Positions 57,383 to 64,000 of a stretch of 64,000 nucleotides of DNA are shown in pieces (the stretch's first letter is position 1; the number at the start of each line of letters is the position of its first letter). The notes below the pieces were generated by a model, which was given only the letters and a program-made list of their open reading frames with translations, ran no database searches and was not told the DNA's origin. The stretch comes from Paenibacillus antarcticus (GTDB taxonomy: Bacteria > Bacillota > Bacilli > Paenibacillales > Paenibacillaceae), in assembly GCF_001637225.1 (NCBI RefSeq), contig NZ_LVJI01000002.1, positions 124,001 through 188,000 of the forward strand, given 5' to 3'. Both the position numbers and the translations under genes were made by a program.

Positions 57383-57985
57383 ATGATTATTTATCAACCA
57401 GAAGATGAACTTTTAGAACTAGATGAATTAAATCCTGTAGAGAAGTATAAGAGACTCCGTACTCAGTTAATTAAACCCCAAAGGGAATTACAATTTGAAG
57501 AATCAGAGCTGGATGTAGGGGAACTATCACTAATCGCTTTATATGTAATTGATAAAGTGATCAAAAAAGAGCTGGATGTGAAATACAACTATTACATTCA
57601 AGATGATATGTCAGTGAAGTTTTTATTGAACAATAATTTAGGTTATGAACTTCAATCAAAACAGTTCCTAAAGTATCTTATACGAGTGGACGATGCAAAA
57701 CTTATTTATCGATTTACTTGTGCTAAAAAGTTTGAGGTAAATAATGAAAGAACGAAACAACTACGCATTAACAGTTGGGGAAGACAATATATTGATGACC
57801 AGCATCTCTTAAATAAATATAGCAACGATGTGGAAAAGATGACGCTATGTTTTTCAAACTATTTGAAAGAGAACCGAAGTATCTACGTAGAACTAACCGA
57901 ATTATTACTACAACCAATTACAAGTTCTATAAGTTATGACATCACCCAAAGAAACCAATTTTTAGATATTAAACTATTATCTTAA
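57383..57985 (+). CDS. Unrecognised cluster protein (200 aa)
   Basis: Not recognised. A soluble, strongly charged protein: the first 50 residues are acidic and helical (DELLELDELNPVEKYKRL), the remainder mixed alpha/beta, with no signal, membrane segment or clear catalytic motif. AGGGGTGAT precedes ATG. It lies 95 bases after the permease and 19 bases before the MazG-like gene. It could be a binding or carrier protein, or a novel enzyme. Confidence 0.75.
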   Translation: MIIYQPEDELLELDELNPVEKYKRLRTQLIKPQRELQFEESELDVGELSLIALYVIDKVIKKELDVKYNYYIQDDMSVKFLLNNNLGYELQSKQFLKYLIRVDDAKLIYRFTCAKKFEVNNERTKQLRINSWGRQYIDDQHLLNKYSNDVEKMTLCFSNYLKENRSIYVELTELLLQPITSSISYDITQRNQFLDIKLLS

Positions 57986-58004
57986 TGATAAGGGGATGGA
58001 ATAT

Positions 58005-58334
58005 ATGGAGAATTGTATTTCAGAAGAGCTAGTGATATCAGTAGATCACATTCAAGAAAGGTTTAATCAAGTTTATGGGAGATATGATTTAAATAAATCA
58101 ATGATTTGGATGGTTGAAGAATTAGGAGAGGTAGTATCAGCGATTCGGAAGGGGAAAACGAAAGAAGAAATTCAAGGAGAACTTGGTGATTTAATGGCTT
58201 GGATATTTTGTTTAGGAAATATTCTTGACATTAACATATCACAAGCACTTACCTCAACTTTTGAAAAAGAAGTAAACAGGCAGTTCAAAGTATATGGCGA
58301 TTTAAAATATGTGAAAAAAATTGATACAGTATGA
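58005..58334 (+). CDS. MazG/HisE-superfamily nucleotide pyrophosphohydrolase
   Basis: 109 residues from ATG 58005 (AAGGGG nine bases upstream; ATG 57996 abuts it). All-alpha NTP-pyrophosphatase fold with both metal motifs: EELGE (38-42) and ELGD (59-62). Members split NTPs or phosphoribosyl-ATP to the monophosphate and pyrophosphate. The presence of a HisG-like gene three genes on suggests it acts on a phosphoribosylated nucleotide, or it removes a toxic NTP by-product. Stop overlaps the next start (ATGA). Confidence 0.85.
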   Translation: MENCISEELVISVDHIQERFNQVYGRYDLNKSMIWMVEELGEVVSAIRKGKTKEEIQGELGDLMAWIFCLGNILDINISQALTSTFEKEVNRQFKVYGDLKYVKKIDTV

Positions 58335-59254
58335 AATATCAAAGATCTATAGTTATACCCATGGGGGAAATTCTAATCATCTCTGAGCGCCCGGAGTTCC
58401 TTTTACAGACGGTCATCGGTAACAATAATTATTCCGAATTATTAACAAGTGATAAATTTACAATTATCACTACGGATGATGATCAATTTTTTAATGAAAA
58501 CCAGGCAACATACAGGGAAGAAATGATTTATAAGGGGATATATTTAGGACATCATATTGGACCTCCACTTAAAGTATCAATATCAGAAACTGAGATGAGG
58601 ATTTGCATAAAAGATATAGATGTAGTCGTATATAATAAATTTTTTTGGAACTTTGTTTTTAAATATATATTAACTGTGATGTCTTTAAAACACCGTTCTT
58701 TGCATGTTAAAGGTACGACATTAATACGTAATAACAAGGCTTATTTATTAGTTGGTCGAGGTAAAGCGGGGAAGACAACGTTAGCTCACAGTCTTCAAAC
58801 GAAAGGGTTTACGTGTACTGGAAACACGCATGCCATTATTAGGGACAACCATATTTGGTCTCTTAACACATGGGTACGCTCTAGGGATCAAGTGGGGATT
58901 GAAAGTTATTTTCTAAATGAGTCTTCTATCGTACAAGATGCGTATTTTGAAAACATAATAGTTGTAGATCATAACAGAGATGGAAAGTTAATAACTCGAA
59001 TATTGGATGCAGATACGGCTAAAGCGTTTGTAACAAACTTTTGTGCTGCAGTAGGAAATTATGATTTAAAGGAGGACGTTGTGGACTATCGGAAACAGGT
59101 AAGTTTTGAAGAGACTTATAGGTATATTATTAGTGAACAAAAACTAGTTGATGAACTGATAAGTAAACAGTTAATTTATTTATCAGCTGATGTGAGTAAT
59201 GCAGGTTGTCTTAATCAAGTCTACGATTTCTTTGAACAGAGTACCATTATATGA
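58331..59254 (+). CDS. HPr-kinase-like P-loop protein
   Basis: 307 residues. A divergent N-terminal part is followed by a P-loop at 142-150 (GRGKAGKTT) preceded by HVKGTTLIRNNKAYLLV, the arrangement of HPr kinase C-domains and of kinase-like proteins in Bacillota lasso-peptide clusters (for example the paeninodin kinase). The HPr kinase GIGKSE signature is not present. It may phosphorylate a small-molecule or peptide intermediate. Overlaps both neighbours by four bases. Confidence 0.7.
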   Translation: MKYQRSIVIPMGEILIISERPEFLLQTVIGNNNYSELLTSDKFTIITTDDDQFFNENQATYREEMIYKGIYLGHHIGPPLKVSISETEMRICIKDIDVVVYNKFFWNFVFKYILTVMSLKHRSLHVKGTTLIRNNKAYLLVGRGKAGKTTLAHSLQTKGFTCTGNTHAIIRDNHIWSLNTWVRSRDQVGIESYFLNESSIVQDAYFENIIVVDHNRDGKLITRILDADTAKAFVTNFCAAVGNYDLKEDVVDYRKQVSFEETYRYIISEQKLVDELISKQLIYLSADVSNAGCLNQVYDFFEQSTII

Positions 59255-60441
59255 GAATAGCTATAGTACCTTCAGCTGATCTGTCGTACAACTCTGGAAG
59301 TATAATTTATGCGAAAAATTTATTTAAATATCTCCGCACTAACGGTCACCAAGCGTTTCTATTAGGGAGCAAGAAGCCAACAGATATTCCTGAGTATTTA
59401 ATGCCATACATTATCATTAATCCTTTATTGTTAGAGCATCCCATTATTGATGATAGGAAGGTTTCTTCACTTGAGTATAGTATGTCTCTTTCAACGGTAG
59501 TTAATTATTTATTAGAGCTTAAGAAAGAGTATGGATTAGATATAATACATGCTCACTATGGATCTTTTAATAGTTATGGTGCTTATATGGTGCATGAGTG
59601 GGAAGGAGTCCCCTACGTTATTTCGAGTTTTGGTAGGGATATGAATATTGGTTATACTAGCGACCACAGAATAAAATGGTTTATTGATCAGAGCTTACCT
59701 AAGGCAAGCAGGATTATCGTAGCAGATAACGATCTTAGAAAGAGTATTTGTTCCGTTAGTAATGACAATACGATCAATGAACGTATTGTTGAGATACCTA
59801 TGCCACTTGATCAATGCATTTTTGAGTTTGAAAGAGGTAATATTCCTAGAAATGAACCTATTATTGCTACGATTAATTCCTGTTTTAGTCCAGAAAAAGG
59901 AATTGAAACGATACTTATAGCTTTTTCAAAGGTTATAAAAAATTATCCTGCTCGATTAATTATTGCAGGGACAGATGATCATCCTGAGCAAGTTCATCTT
60001 AAATATCTTCACAATCTTGTAATAGAGCTAGAGATAGAGGGATGTACTGAATTTGTAGGTTACTTGCCTAGGTCAGAGGTAGGCTCTTTACTACAGACTG
60101 CTGATGTGTTGGTAGATGCTCGTACCAAGGGTAATTTTAGTTCTGTATTATTAGAATCCATGTTCTTAAATACCCCTGTTATAGCATCAGATACCGAGGC
60201 AGCACGTAAGATTGTTACGGATGGTTACAACGGCTCTTTATTTAATTCTAATGATGTACAAGGTTTGGAAAGGCAATTGATAAGGGGGCTTAAAGACCCG
60301 TTGGTCTGGAATGAAATGAAACACAACATTCAAGAGTGGGTCGACACATTTGGAAGTGTATATAAAGATGAACATTGTTTTTATCAAGTATTGGAACTTT
60401 TTGAACAAGTACTGACTAAGGAGGGATCATCAATTGATTAG
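59251..60441 (+). CDS. GT4-family glycosyltransferase
   Basis: 396 residues, GT-B fold. N-domain IAIVPSADLSYNSGSIIYAKNL and IIHAHYGSFNSYGAYM; C-domain INSCFSPEKGIETILIAF and the nucleotide-sugar site KGNFSSVLLESMFLNTPVIASDTEAA (motif shown in part here: E-x7-P-V-I-A-S). Retaining transfer of a sugar from a UDP- or GDP-sugar to the cluster's product or an intermediate is inferred. Begins in an ATGA overlap. Confidence 0.88.
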   Translation: MRIAIVPSADLSYNSGSIIYAKNLFKYLRTNGHQAFLLGSKKPTDIPEYLMPYIIINPLLLEHPIIDDRKVSSLEYSMSLSTVVNYLLELKKEYGLDIIHAHYGSFNSYGAYMVHEWEGVPYVISSFGRDMNIGYTSDHRIKWFIDQSLPKASRIIVADNDLRKSICSVSNDNTINERIVEIPMPLDQCIFEFERGNIPRNEPIIATINSCFSPEKGIETILIAFSKVIKNYPARLIIAGTDDHPEQVHLKYLHNLVIELEIEGCTEFVGYLPRSEVGSLLQTADVLVDARTKGNFSSVLLESMFLNTPVIASDTEAARKIVTDGYNGSLFNSNDVQGLERQLIRGLKDPLVWNEMKHNIQEWVDTFGSVYKDEHCFYQVLELFEQVLTKEGSSID

Positions 60442-61063
60442 AATTGGGTTACCAAAAGGTGTTGTAAAGAGTAAATCAGTTTCATTAATAGAGAGTTATG
60501 TTGGTGGAAAGGTGAACGCTGATAGATTGCATTTTTCGGTTGAAGAGAATATGGATATCTATTTATTGAAACATCGCGATATACCGATGATGATCAATAA
60601 AGGTATTTTAGATTTTGGAATTACATCAAGTGAATGGATTAACGAAGGTAATTATGATATTAAGATTTATAAAGAGCTTGATTGGTGTGATACAAGAATT
60701 AGTCTATTAAGTCAGAAGAATAGACCAGTCTTATCGAAAGTAGGTTCTTTTACTTGCGTGACAGAATTTCCGAATACTGCTGTTAAATATTTTCAAACCA
60801 TAGGTCGTAATGATGTGAATATTCAACATGTAAACGGATCAACGGAAGGTTTTGTTCCTACGATTTTCGATTGTTGTGTGGATTGTGTGGAAACAGGTCA
60901 CACGCTTCAAACTCATAATTTACAAGAAGAGTATGTGATGCATCAATCCAAGATCGTTGTAGTGGGACGGAGACAGGTAGATCGCAGGGTATCAGAAGAA
61001 ATAGACAGATTCCTAGAAAGGTTGGAGATGAATTATGAAATCCATTCTGTTAACGGGATGTAG
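60434..61063 (+). CDS. HisG-like ATP phosphoribosyltransferase paralogue
   Basis: 209 residues from TTG 60434 (GGAGGG upstream, overlapping the previous stop). It keeps the HisG catalytic core: IGLPKG at 4-9, LDFGITSSEW (59-68), VTEFPNTAVKYF (109-120), GSTEG (135-139) and the PRPP loop DCVETGHTL (150-158). It has the short-form length, without the C-terminal regulatory domain, yet no HisZ partner or any other his gene is here. It probably joins PRPP to ATP or another purine in a secondary pathway, as HisG homologues do in pentostatin/coformycin clusters. Confidence 0.85.
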   Translation: MIRIGLPKGVVKSKSVSLIESYVGGKVNADRLHFSVEENMDIYLLKHRDIPMMINKGILDFGITSSEWINEGNYDIKIYKELDWCDTRISLLSQKNRPVLSKVGSFTCVTEFPNTAVKYFQTIGRNDVNIQHVNGSTEGFVPTIFDCCVDCVETGHTLQTHNLQEEYVMHQSKIVVVGRRQVDRRVSEEIDRFLERLEMNYEIHSVNGM

Positions 61064-61709
61064 CAAAGGTATTGGAAAAGCTGTTTTAGACAAGTTAATT
61101 GAGTTAGAAAAGTATAGAGTATACGCACTTAGTAAAAATGTTCATTCGATAGATTTGAGTGTTCCTAATGTACATGTATATCCTTGTGATTTAGCGAATG
61201 CCAATGAGACGGAAGAAGTGGCTAAGAAGATCATAGAGGATTCAGGAGGAATAGACATTTTGGTGAATAATGCAGGTATTGGGCTATTTAAAAAGGTGGA
61301 GGACATATCGCTTAAGGAGTGGTCAGAGGTGCTTGCTATTAATCTTACAGCAACCTTTATTCTCACAAAAACGGTAATGTCCAAAATGAAAGAAAATAAC
61401 AGCGGAAAAATAATTAACATTACTTCGGATGCAGATCATATCGGGTTTGCAGAAGGCTCGCTATATTGCGCCTCAAAATTTGCTGTAAGAGGATTCGCAG
61501 ATTCAATCCGAGACGAATTAAAAGGAACGGGTATATCGGTAACAACGATTGGACCTGGTCGAGTTGATACATACTTTAATGGAAAAAAACCAGGAGATCG
61601 ACCTATATCATTACAAGCTTCACAAGTTGCTGCACAAGTTGTACATGTGATCTCAATGGAAGATACTTGCGGAATTGAGAGAATTTATTTAAAATCTACA
61701 TTAGAATGA
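61035..61709 (+). CDS. Short-chain dehydrogenase/reductase
   Basis: 224 residues, classical SDR. Cofactor motif TGCSKGIG (7-14), NNAG (78-81), catalytic Ser131 and YxxxK Tyr144/Lys148. NAD(H) or NADP(H) is possible. It overlaps the HisG-like gene by 29 bases and the stretch before the PurM-like gene, so the three are translated together. An oxidation or ketone reduction on the nucleoside-like intermediate is inferred. Confidence 0.92.
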   Translation: MKSILLTGCSKGIGKAVLDKLIELEKYRVYALSKNVHSIDLSVPNVHVYPCDLANANETEEVAKKIIEDSGGIDILVNNAGIGLFKKVEDISLKEWSEVLAINLTATFILTKTVMSKMKENNSGKIINITSDADHIGFAEGSLYCASKFAVRGFADSIRDELKGTGISVTTIGPGRVDTYFNGKKPGDRPISLQASQVAAQVVHVISMEDTCGIERIYLKSTLE

Positions 61710-61729
61710 AATTAATGGAGGTTATGACA

Positions 61730-62767
61730 ATGAGTGAGAAACTTTCCTATGCACAGGTGGGAGTAGACATCGATAACGCTGATGCCACGAAGAAAGATAT
61801 GCAGAAAAGTTTGGAAACAACTGATTCTAGAGTGTTAAATAAATCAGGGGCATTTGCAGCGTTATTTGAAGCGAAATTTGATGGAATTGACAATCCAGTA
61901 CTTGTACTGAAGGCAGAAGAACCAGGTTCAAAGCAGCTATTATCCTTTCGCCATAATAAAGTCAGTAATATTTGCTATGACTTAATTAATCACTTGGTAA
62001 ATGACATCATTGTCATGGGAGCAAGACCCGAAGTTGTTCTTGATATTATACTCTGTGGCAAGATTGAGAAAGAAATCGTAGTTGAAGTAGTAGAAGCCAT
62101 ATCTAATGCATGTCGTGCGCAAGATTGTGTGCTTATAGGTGGAGAAACTTCTGAGCAACCGAAGGTGTTACCAGAAGGAAGCTATATGCTTAATGCAAGT
62201 ATACTTGGGGTAGTAGATAAACATAAGATTATAGATGGTACAAAGATTGCTAAGGGTGATGTTATCATTGCTCTTGCATCCAATGGGTTACATACAAACG
62301 GATATACATTGGTAAGAACACTGATGGATACAATGCCTCAAATTCTAGACGAGAAGGTTCAAGAAGATTCATTTTTAGATGCGATTCTAACCCCACATCG
62401 GTGTTATTACCAAAACTTAAAGGAATTGTTTCCGACAGATGTAATTAATGGGTTAGCTCACATTACTGGCGGAGGGATTAAGGGCAATTTAAATCGTATA
62501 CTTCCTGCGGGCGTAAATGCAAGAATTGAGTTAGACAAAATGAAGATCCATCCCCTTTTTGAAATCATAAAAAGATATGGGAATGTCGATGATGAGGAAA
62601 TGCTAAAAACATTTAATATGGGAGTTGGAATTACACTTGTTGCCCATTCAGAAGACGCGTCACAAATTATAGAACATTTGAAGTTAACAGGTTGTGATGC
62701 ATATATTATCGGTGAGATTGTTGATGGAGAACAGTGTGTGGAATATATAAATGAATTAAATTATTAA
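61730..62767 (+). CDS. PurM paralogue (AIR synthetase family)
   Basis: 345 residues from ATG 61730 (GGAGG eight bases upstream). PurM signatures are all present: YAQVGVDIDNAD, LVNDIIVMGARPEVVLDII, LIGGETSEQP, ALASNGLHTNGYTLVR, INGLAHITGGGIKGNLNRILP and TFNMGVGI. PurM uses ATP to cyclise FGAM to aminoimidazole ribotide. No other pur gene is here, so this is likely a cluster-specific copy acting on an amide-bearing intermediate or boosting precursor supply. Last gene of the cluster. Confidence 0.88.
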   Translation: MSEKLSYAQVGVDIDNADATKKDMQKSLETTDSRVLNKSGAFAALFEAKFDGIDNPVLVLKAEEPGSKQLLSFRHNKVSNICYDLINHLVNDIIVMGARPEVVLDIILCGKIEKEIVVEVVEAISNACRAQDCVLIGGETSEQPKVLPEGSYMLNASILGVVDKHKIIDGTKIAKGDVIIALASNGLHTNGYTLVRTLMDTMPQILDEKVQEDSFLDAILTPHRCYYQNLKELFPTDVINGLAHITGGGIKGNLNRILPAGVNARIELDKMKIHPLFEIIKRYGNVDDEEMLKTFNMGVGITLVAHSEDASQIIEHLKLTGCDAYIIGEIVDGEQCVEYINELNY

Positions 62768-62850
62768 TTTTTATGGTGGTTATTGTGTTGGCTGTAACGG
62801 GTGTTATTACTCAAAATAAAGCTTATTTCTTAAATGATGTAGATCCTGAA

Positions 62851-62879
62851 TTGACAACGGTCGTGTCATTCTCTATACT
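62851..62879 (+). promoter_or_regulatory. Strong sigma-A promoter of tyrS
   Basis: Perfect TTGACA (62851-62856), 17 bases, TATACT (62874-62879), just ahead of the T-box leader. Confidence 0.88.
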
Positions 62880-62886
62880 GATTTTA

Positions 62887-63146
62887 ATCTAATATACGGT
62901 ATACGTTGAAGGAATAAGTAGCACACTGTCACTGTTAATCAGAAAGCTAGGGGTCGATGCGACCTAGCACAAACAGTCTTGCGAATTACACTCTGGAGTA
63001 TCTTAGGTAACACTAAGCGGACTAGCCAACGATATGATGGCTATGAGTGGTATGAATAGTAGTGTGTAATGCTATTTATGCAATTTGGGTGGTAACACGG
63101 TTATTCAATCGTCCCTATGTCTATTGTAGACATAGGGGCGTTTTTT
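62887..63146 (+). ncRNA. Tyrosine-specific T-box leader
   Basis: The T-box core AATTTGGGTGGTAACACGG is at 63082-63100. A specifier-loop candidate GAATTACAC holds the Tyr codon UAC at 62987-62989. The intrinsic terminator has a near-perfect 14-base stem (63110-63123 with 63127-63140) followed by six T. Uncharged tRNA-Tyr should favour the antiterminator and switch on tyrS. Confidence 0.93.
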
Positions 63147-63199
63147 GCGTATGCATTGGGGATGGATCAAGACTAACATTTTAAAGGGGATGGATGATC

Positions 63200-64000
63200 A
63201 TGAGTAACATGAATATTATTGATGAGTTAGAATGGCGCGACGCGATTAACCAACAGACAGATGCAGAAGGATTACGTGAATTAGTTAGTAATAAGAAGAT
63301 TGCATTGTACTGTGGTGTCGATCCGACCGGGGATAGTATGCATATTGGACATTTAATTCCATTCATGGTGTTGAAGCGATTCCAAGCATACGGACATCTA
63401 CCAGTTATCTTAATTGGTGGAGCGACAGGTACGATTGGGGATCCGAGCGGGCGTTCATCCGAACGTCAATTACAGACTTTAGAGCAAGTACAAGACAATG
63501 TGAACGCACTAACAGCGCAAATGAAGAAGTTATTCGTTACAGATAACGATGCACAACTGAAAATGGTGAACAACTATGATTGGACGCATTCATTGAACGT
63601 GATCGACTTCTTACGTGACTACGGGAAGAACTTCAGTATCAATTCGATGCTTGCTAAGGACGTTGTATCCAGTCGTCTAGATAGTGGGATTTCATTCACT
63701 GAATTCACGTACCAGATTCTCCAGTCCATGGACTTCCATCATCTATTTGCTGAAGAAGGTGTTCAATTACAAATTGGTGGATCGGATCAATGGGGTAATA
63801 TCACAAGTGGCCTAGACCTGATTCGTAAAAAAGAAGGATCAGAAGCGACAGCATTCGGATTAACCATCCCACTTATGTTGAAGTCCGATGGAACGAAGTT
63901 CGGCAAATCTGCGGGTGGTGCAATCTGGCTAGATCCTGAGAAGACATCACCTTATGAATTCTACCAATTCTGGTTGAACCAAGATGACCGTGATGTCGTT
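63200..64000 (+). CDS. tyrS: Tyrosyl-tRNA synthetase, 3' truncated by window edge
   Basis: 267 codons visible from ATG 63200 (AAAGGGGA upstream). Class I synthetase: CGVDPTGDSMHIGHL holds the HIGH motif, IGGATGTIGDPSGRS and QIGGSDQWGNI bind tyrosine and adenylate, and KFGKS replaces KMSKS. The C-terminal S4 RNA-binding part lies beyond the window. Controlled by the T-box upstream. Confidence 0.97.
   Translation, partial: MSNMNIIDELEWRDAINQQTDAEGLRELVSNKKIALYCGVDPTGDSMHIGHLIPFMVLKRFQAYGHLPVILIGGATGTIGDPSGRSSERQLQTLEQVQDNVNALTAQMKKLFVTDNDAQLKMVNNYDWTHSLNVIDFLRDYGKNFSINSMLAKDVVSSRLDSGISFTEFTYQILQSMDFHHLFAEEGVQLQIGGSDQWGNITSGLDLIRKKEGSEATAFGLTIPLMLKSDGTKFGKSAGGAIWLDPEKTSPYEFYQFWLNQDDRDVV

Noticed and set aside
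53063..59254. Classification of the cluster as a lasso-peptide locus
   Set aside because: Kinase-like, nucleotidyltransferase and ABC genes fit, but no B1/B2 leader protease, asparagine-synthetase-like cyclase or precursor peptide was found.
62773..62892. A 39-codon ORF (MVVIVLAVTGVITQ...) after the PurM-like gene
   Set aside because: It has no ribosome site and overlaps the strong TTGACA/TATACT promoter of the tyrS leader; most likely chance.
29..64000. CRISPR arrays, insertion sequences, prophage genes, tRNA and rRNA
   Set aside because: No regularly spaced direct repeats, transposase or integrase motifs, or structural RNA signatures were recognised on reading.

Overview
The window reads as a chromosomal segment of a spore-forming Bacillota, most like Paenibacillus. 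Signs are a large surface protein with three SLH domains, an intact Des/DesK/DesR cold-sensing system, a PerR-box catalase, two CotS-like kinases, a T-box-controlled tyrS and a Bacillus-type ureABCEFGD operon. Genes mostly have strong AGGAGG-type ribosome sites and hairpin terminators. No rRNA, tRNA, CRISPR array, insertion sequence or prophage was seen.

Layout. 1-7.2 kb: the end of an ABC exporter, an SH3-NlpC/P60 cell-wall hydrolase, and a leftward operon of an ArsR-type regulator plus a pair of ABC exporter half-transporters. 7.3-10.4 kb: des-desK-desR with a recognisable activator-type promoter. 10.4-16.7 kb: single genes (membrane protein, Gfo/Idh/MocA oxidoreductase, hypothetical, beta-gamma-crystallin, MscL, ring-cleaving dioxygenase with two quinone-repressor-type operators, DUF2254 protein). 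16.9-19.4 kb: methionine-type ABC importer. 19.6-26.6 kb, leftward: catalase, MFS sugar porter, and a response regulator / sensor kinase / membrane-anchored sugar-binding protein triad. 26.9-36.3 kb: secreted nucleotidase, then a nucleoside ABC importer operon (BMP lipoprotein, ATPase, two permeases) continuing into a YuiH-like molybdoenzyme and a nucleoside phosphorylase, then a BdbD-like oxidoreductase. 36.5-41 kb: M14 carboxypeptidase, two CotS-like kinases, a HAD phosphatase. 41.2-47.4 kb: urea transporter, complete urease operon, and a decayed ureH-like nickel transporter. 47.5-52.6 kb: DUF805 protein and the 1522-residue surface protein.

53.06-62.77 kb is the most unusual part: eleven tightly packed rightward genes, visibly more AT-rich than their surroundings and headed by a very AT-rich leader. 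They encode a PF14907-type nucleotidyltransferase, an ABC-2 exporter (one ATPase, two permeases), an unrecognised 200-residue protein, a MazG/HisE-like pyrophosphohydrolase, an HPr-kinase-like P-loop protein, a GT4 glycosyltransferase, a HisG-like phosphoribosyltransferase, a short-chain dehydrogenase and a PurM paralogue. The combination of histidine- and purine-pathway paralogues with an SDR, a glycosyltransferase and an exporter suggests a biosynthetic cluster for a secreted nucleoside-like (possibly glycosylated) metabolite. The HisG-like/SDR pair recalls coformycin/pentostatin pathways, but no PurC-like enzyme is present, so the product is unknown.

The window ends in a tyrosine T-box leader and the 5' part of tyrS.
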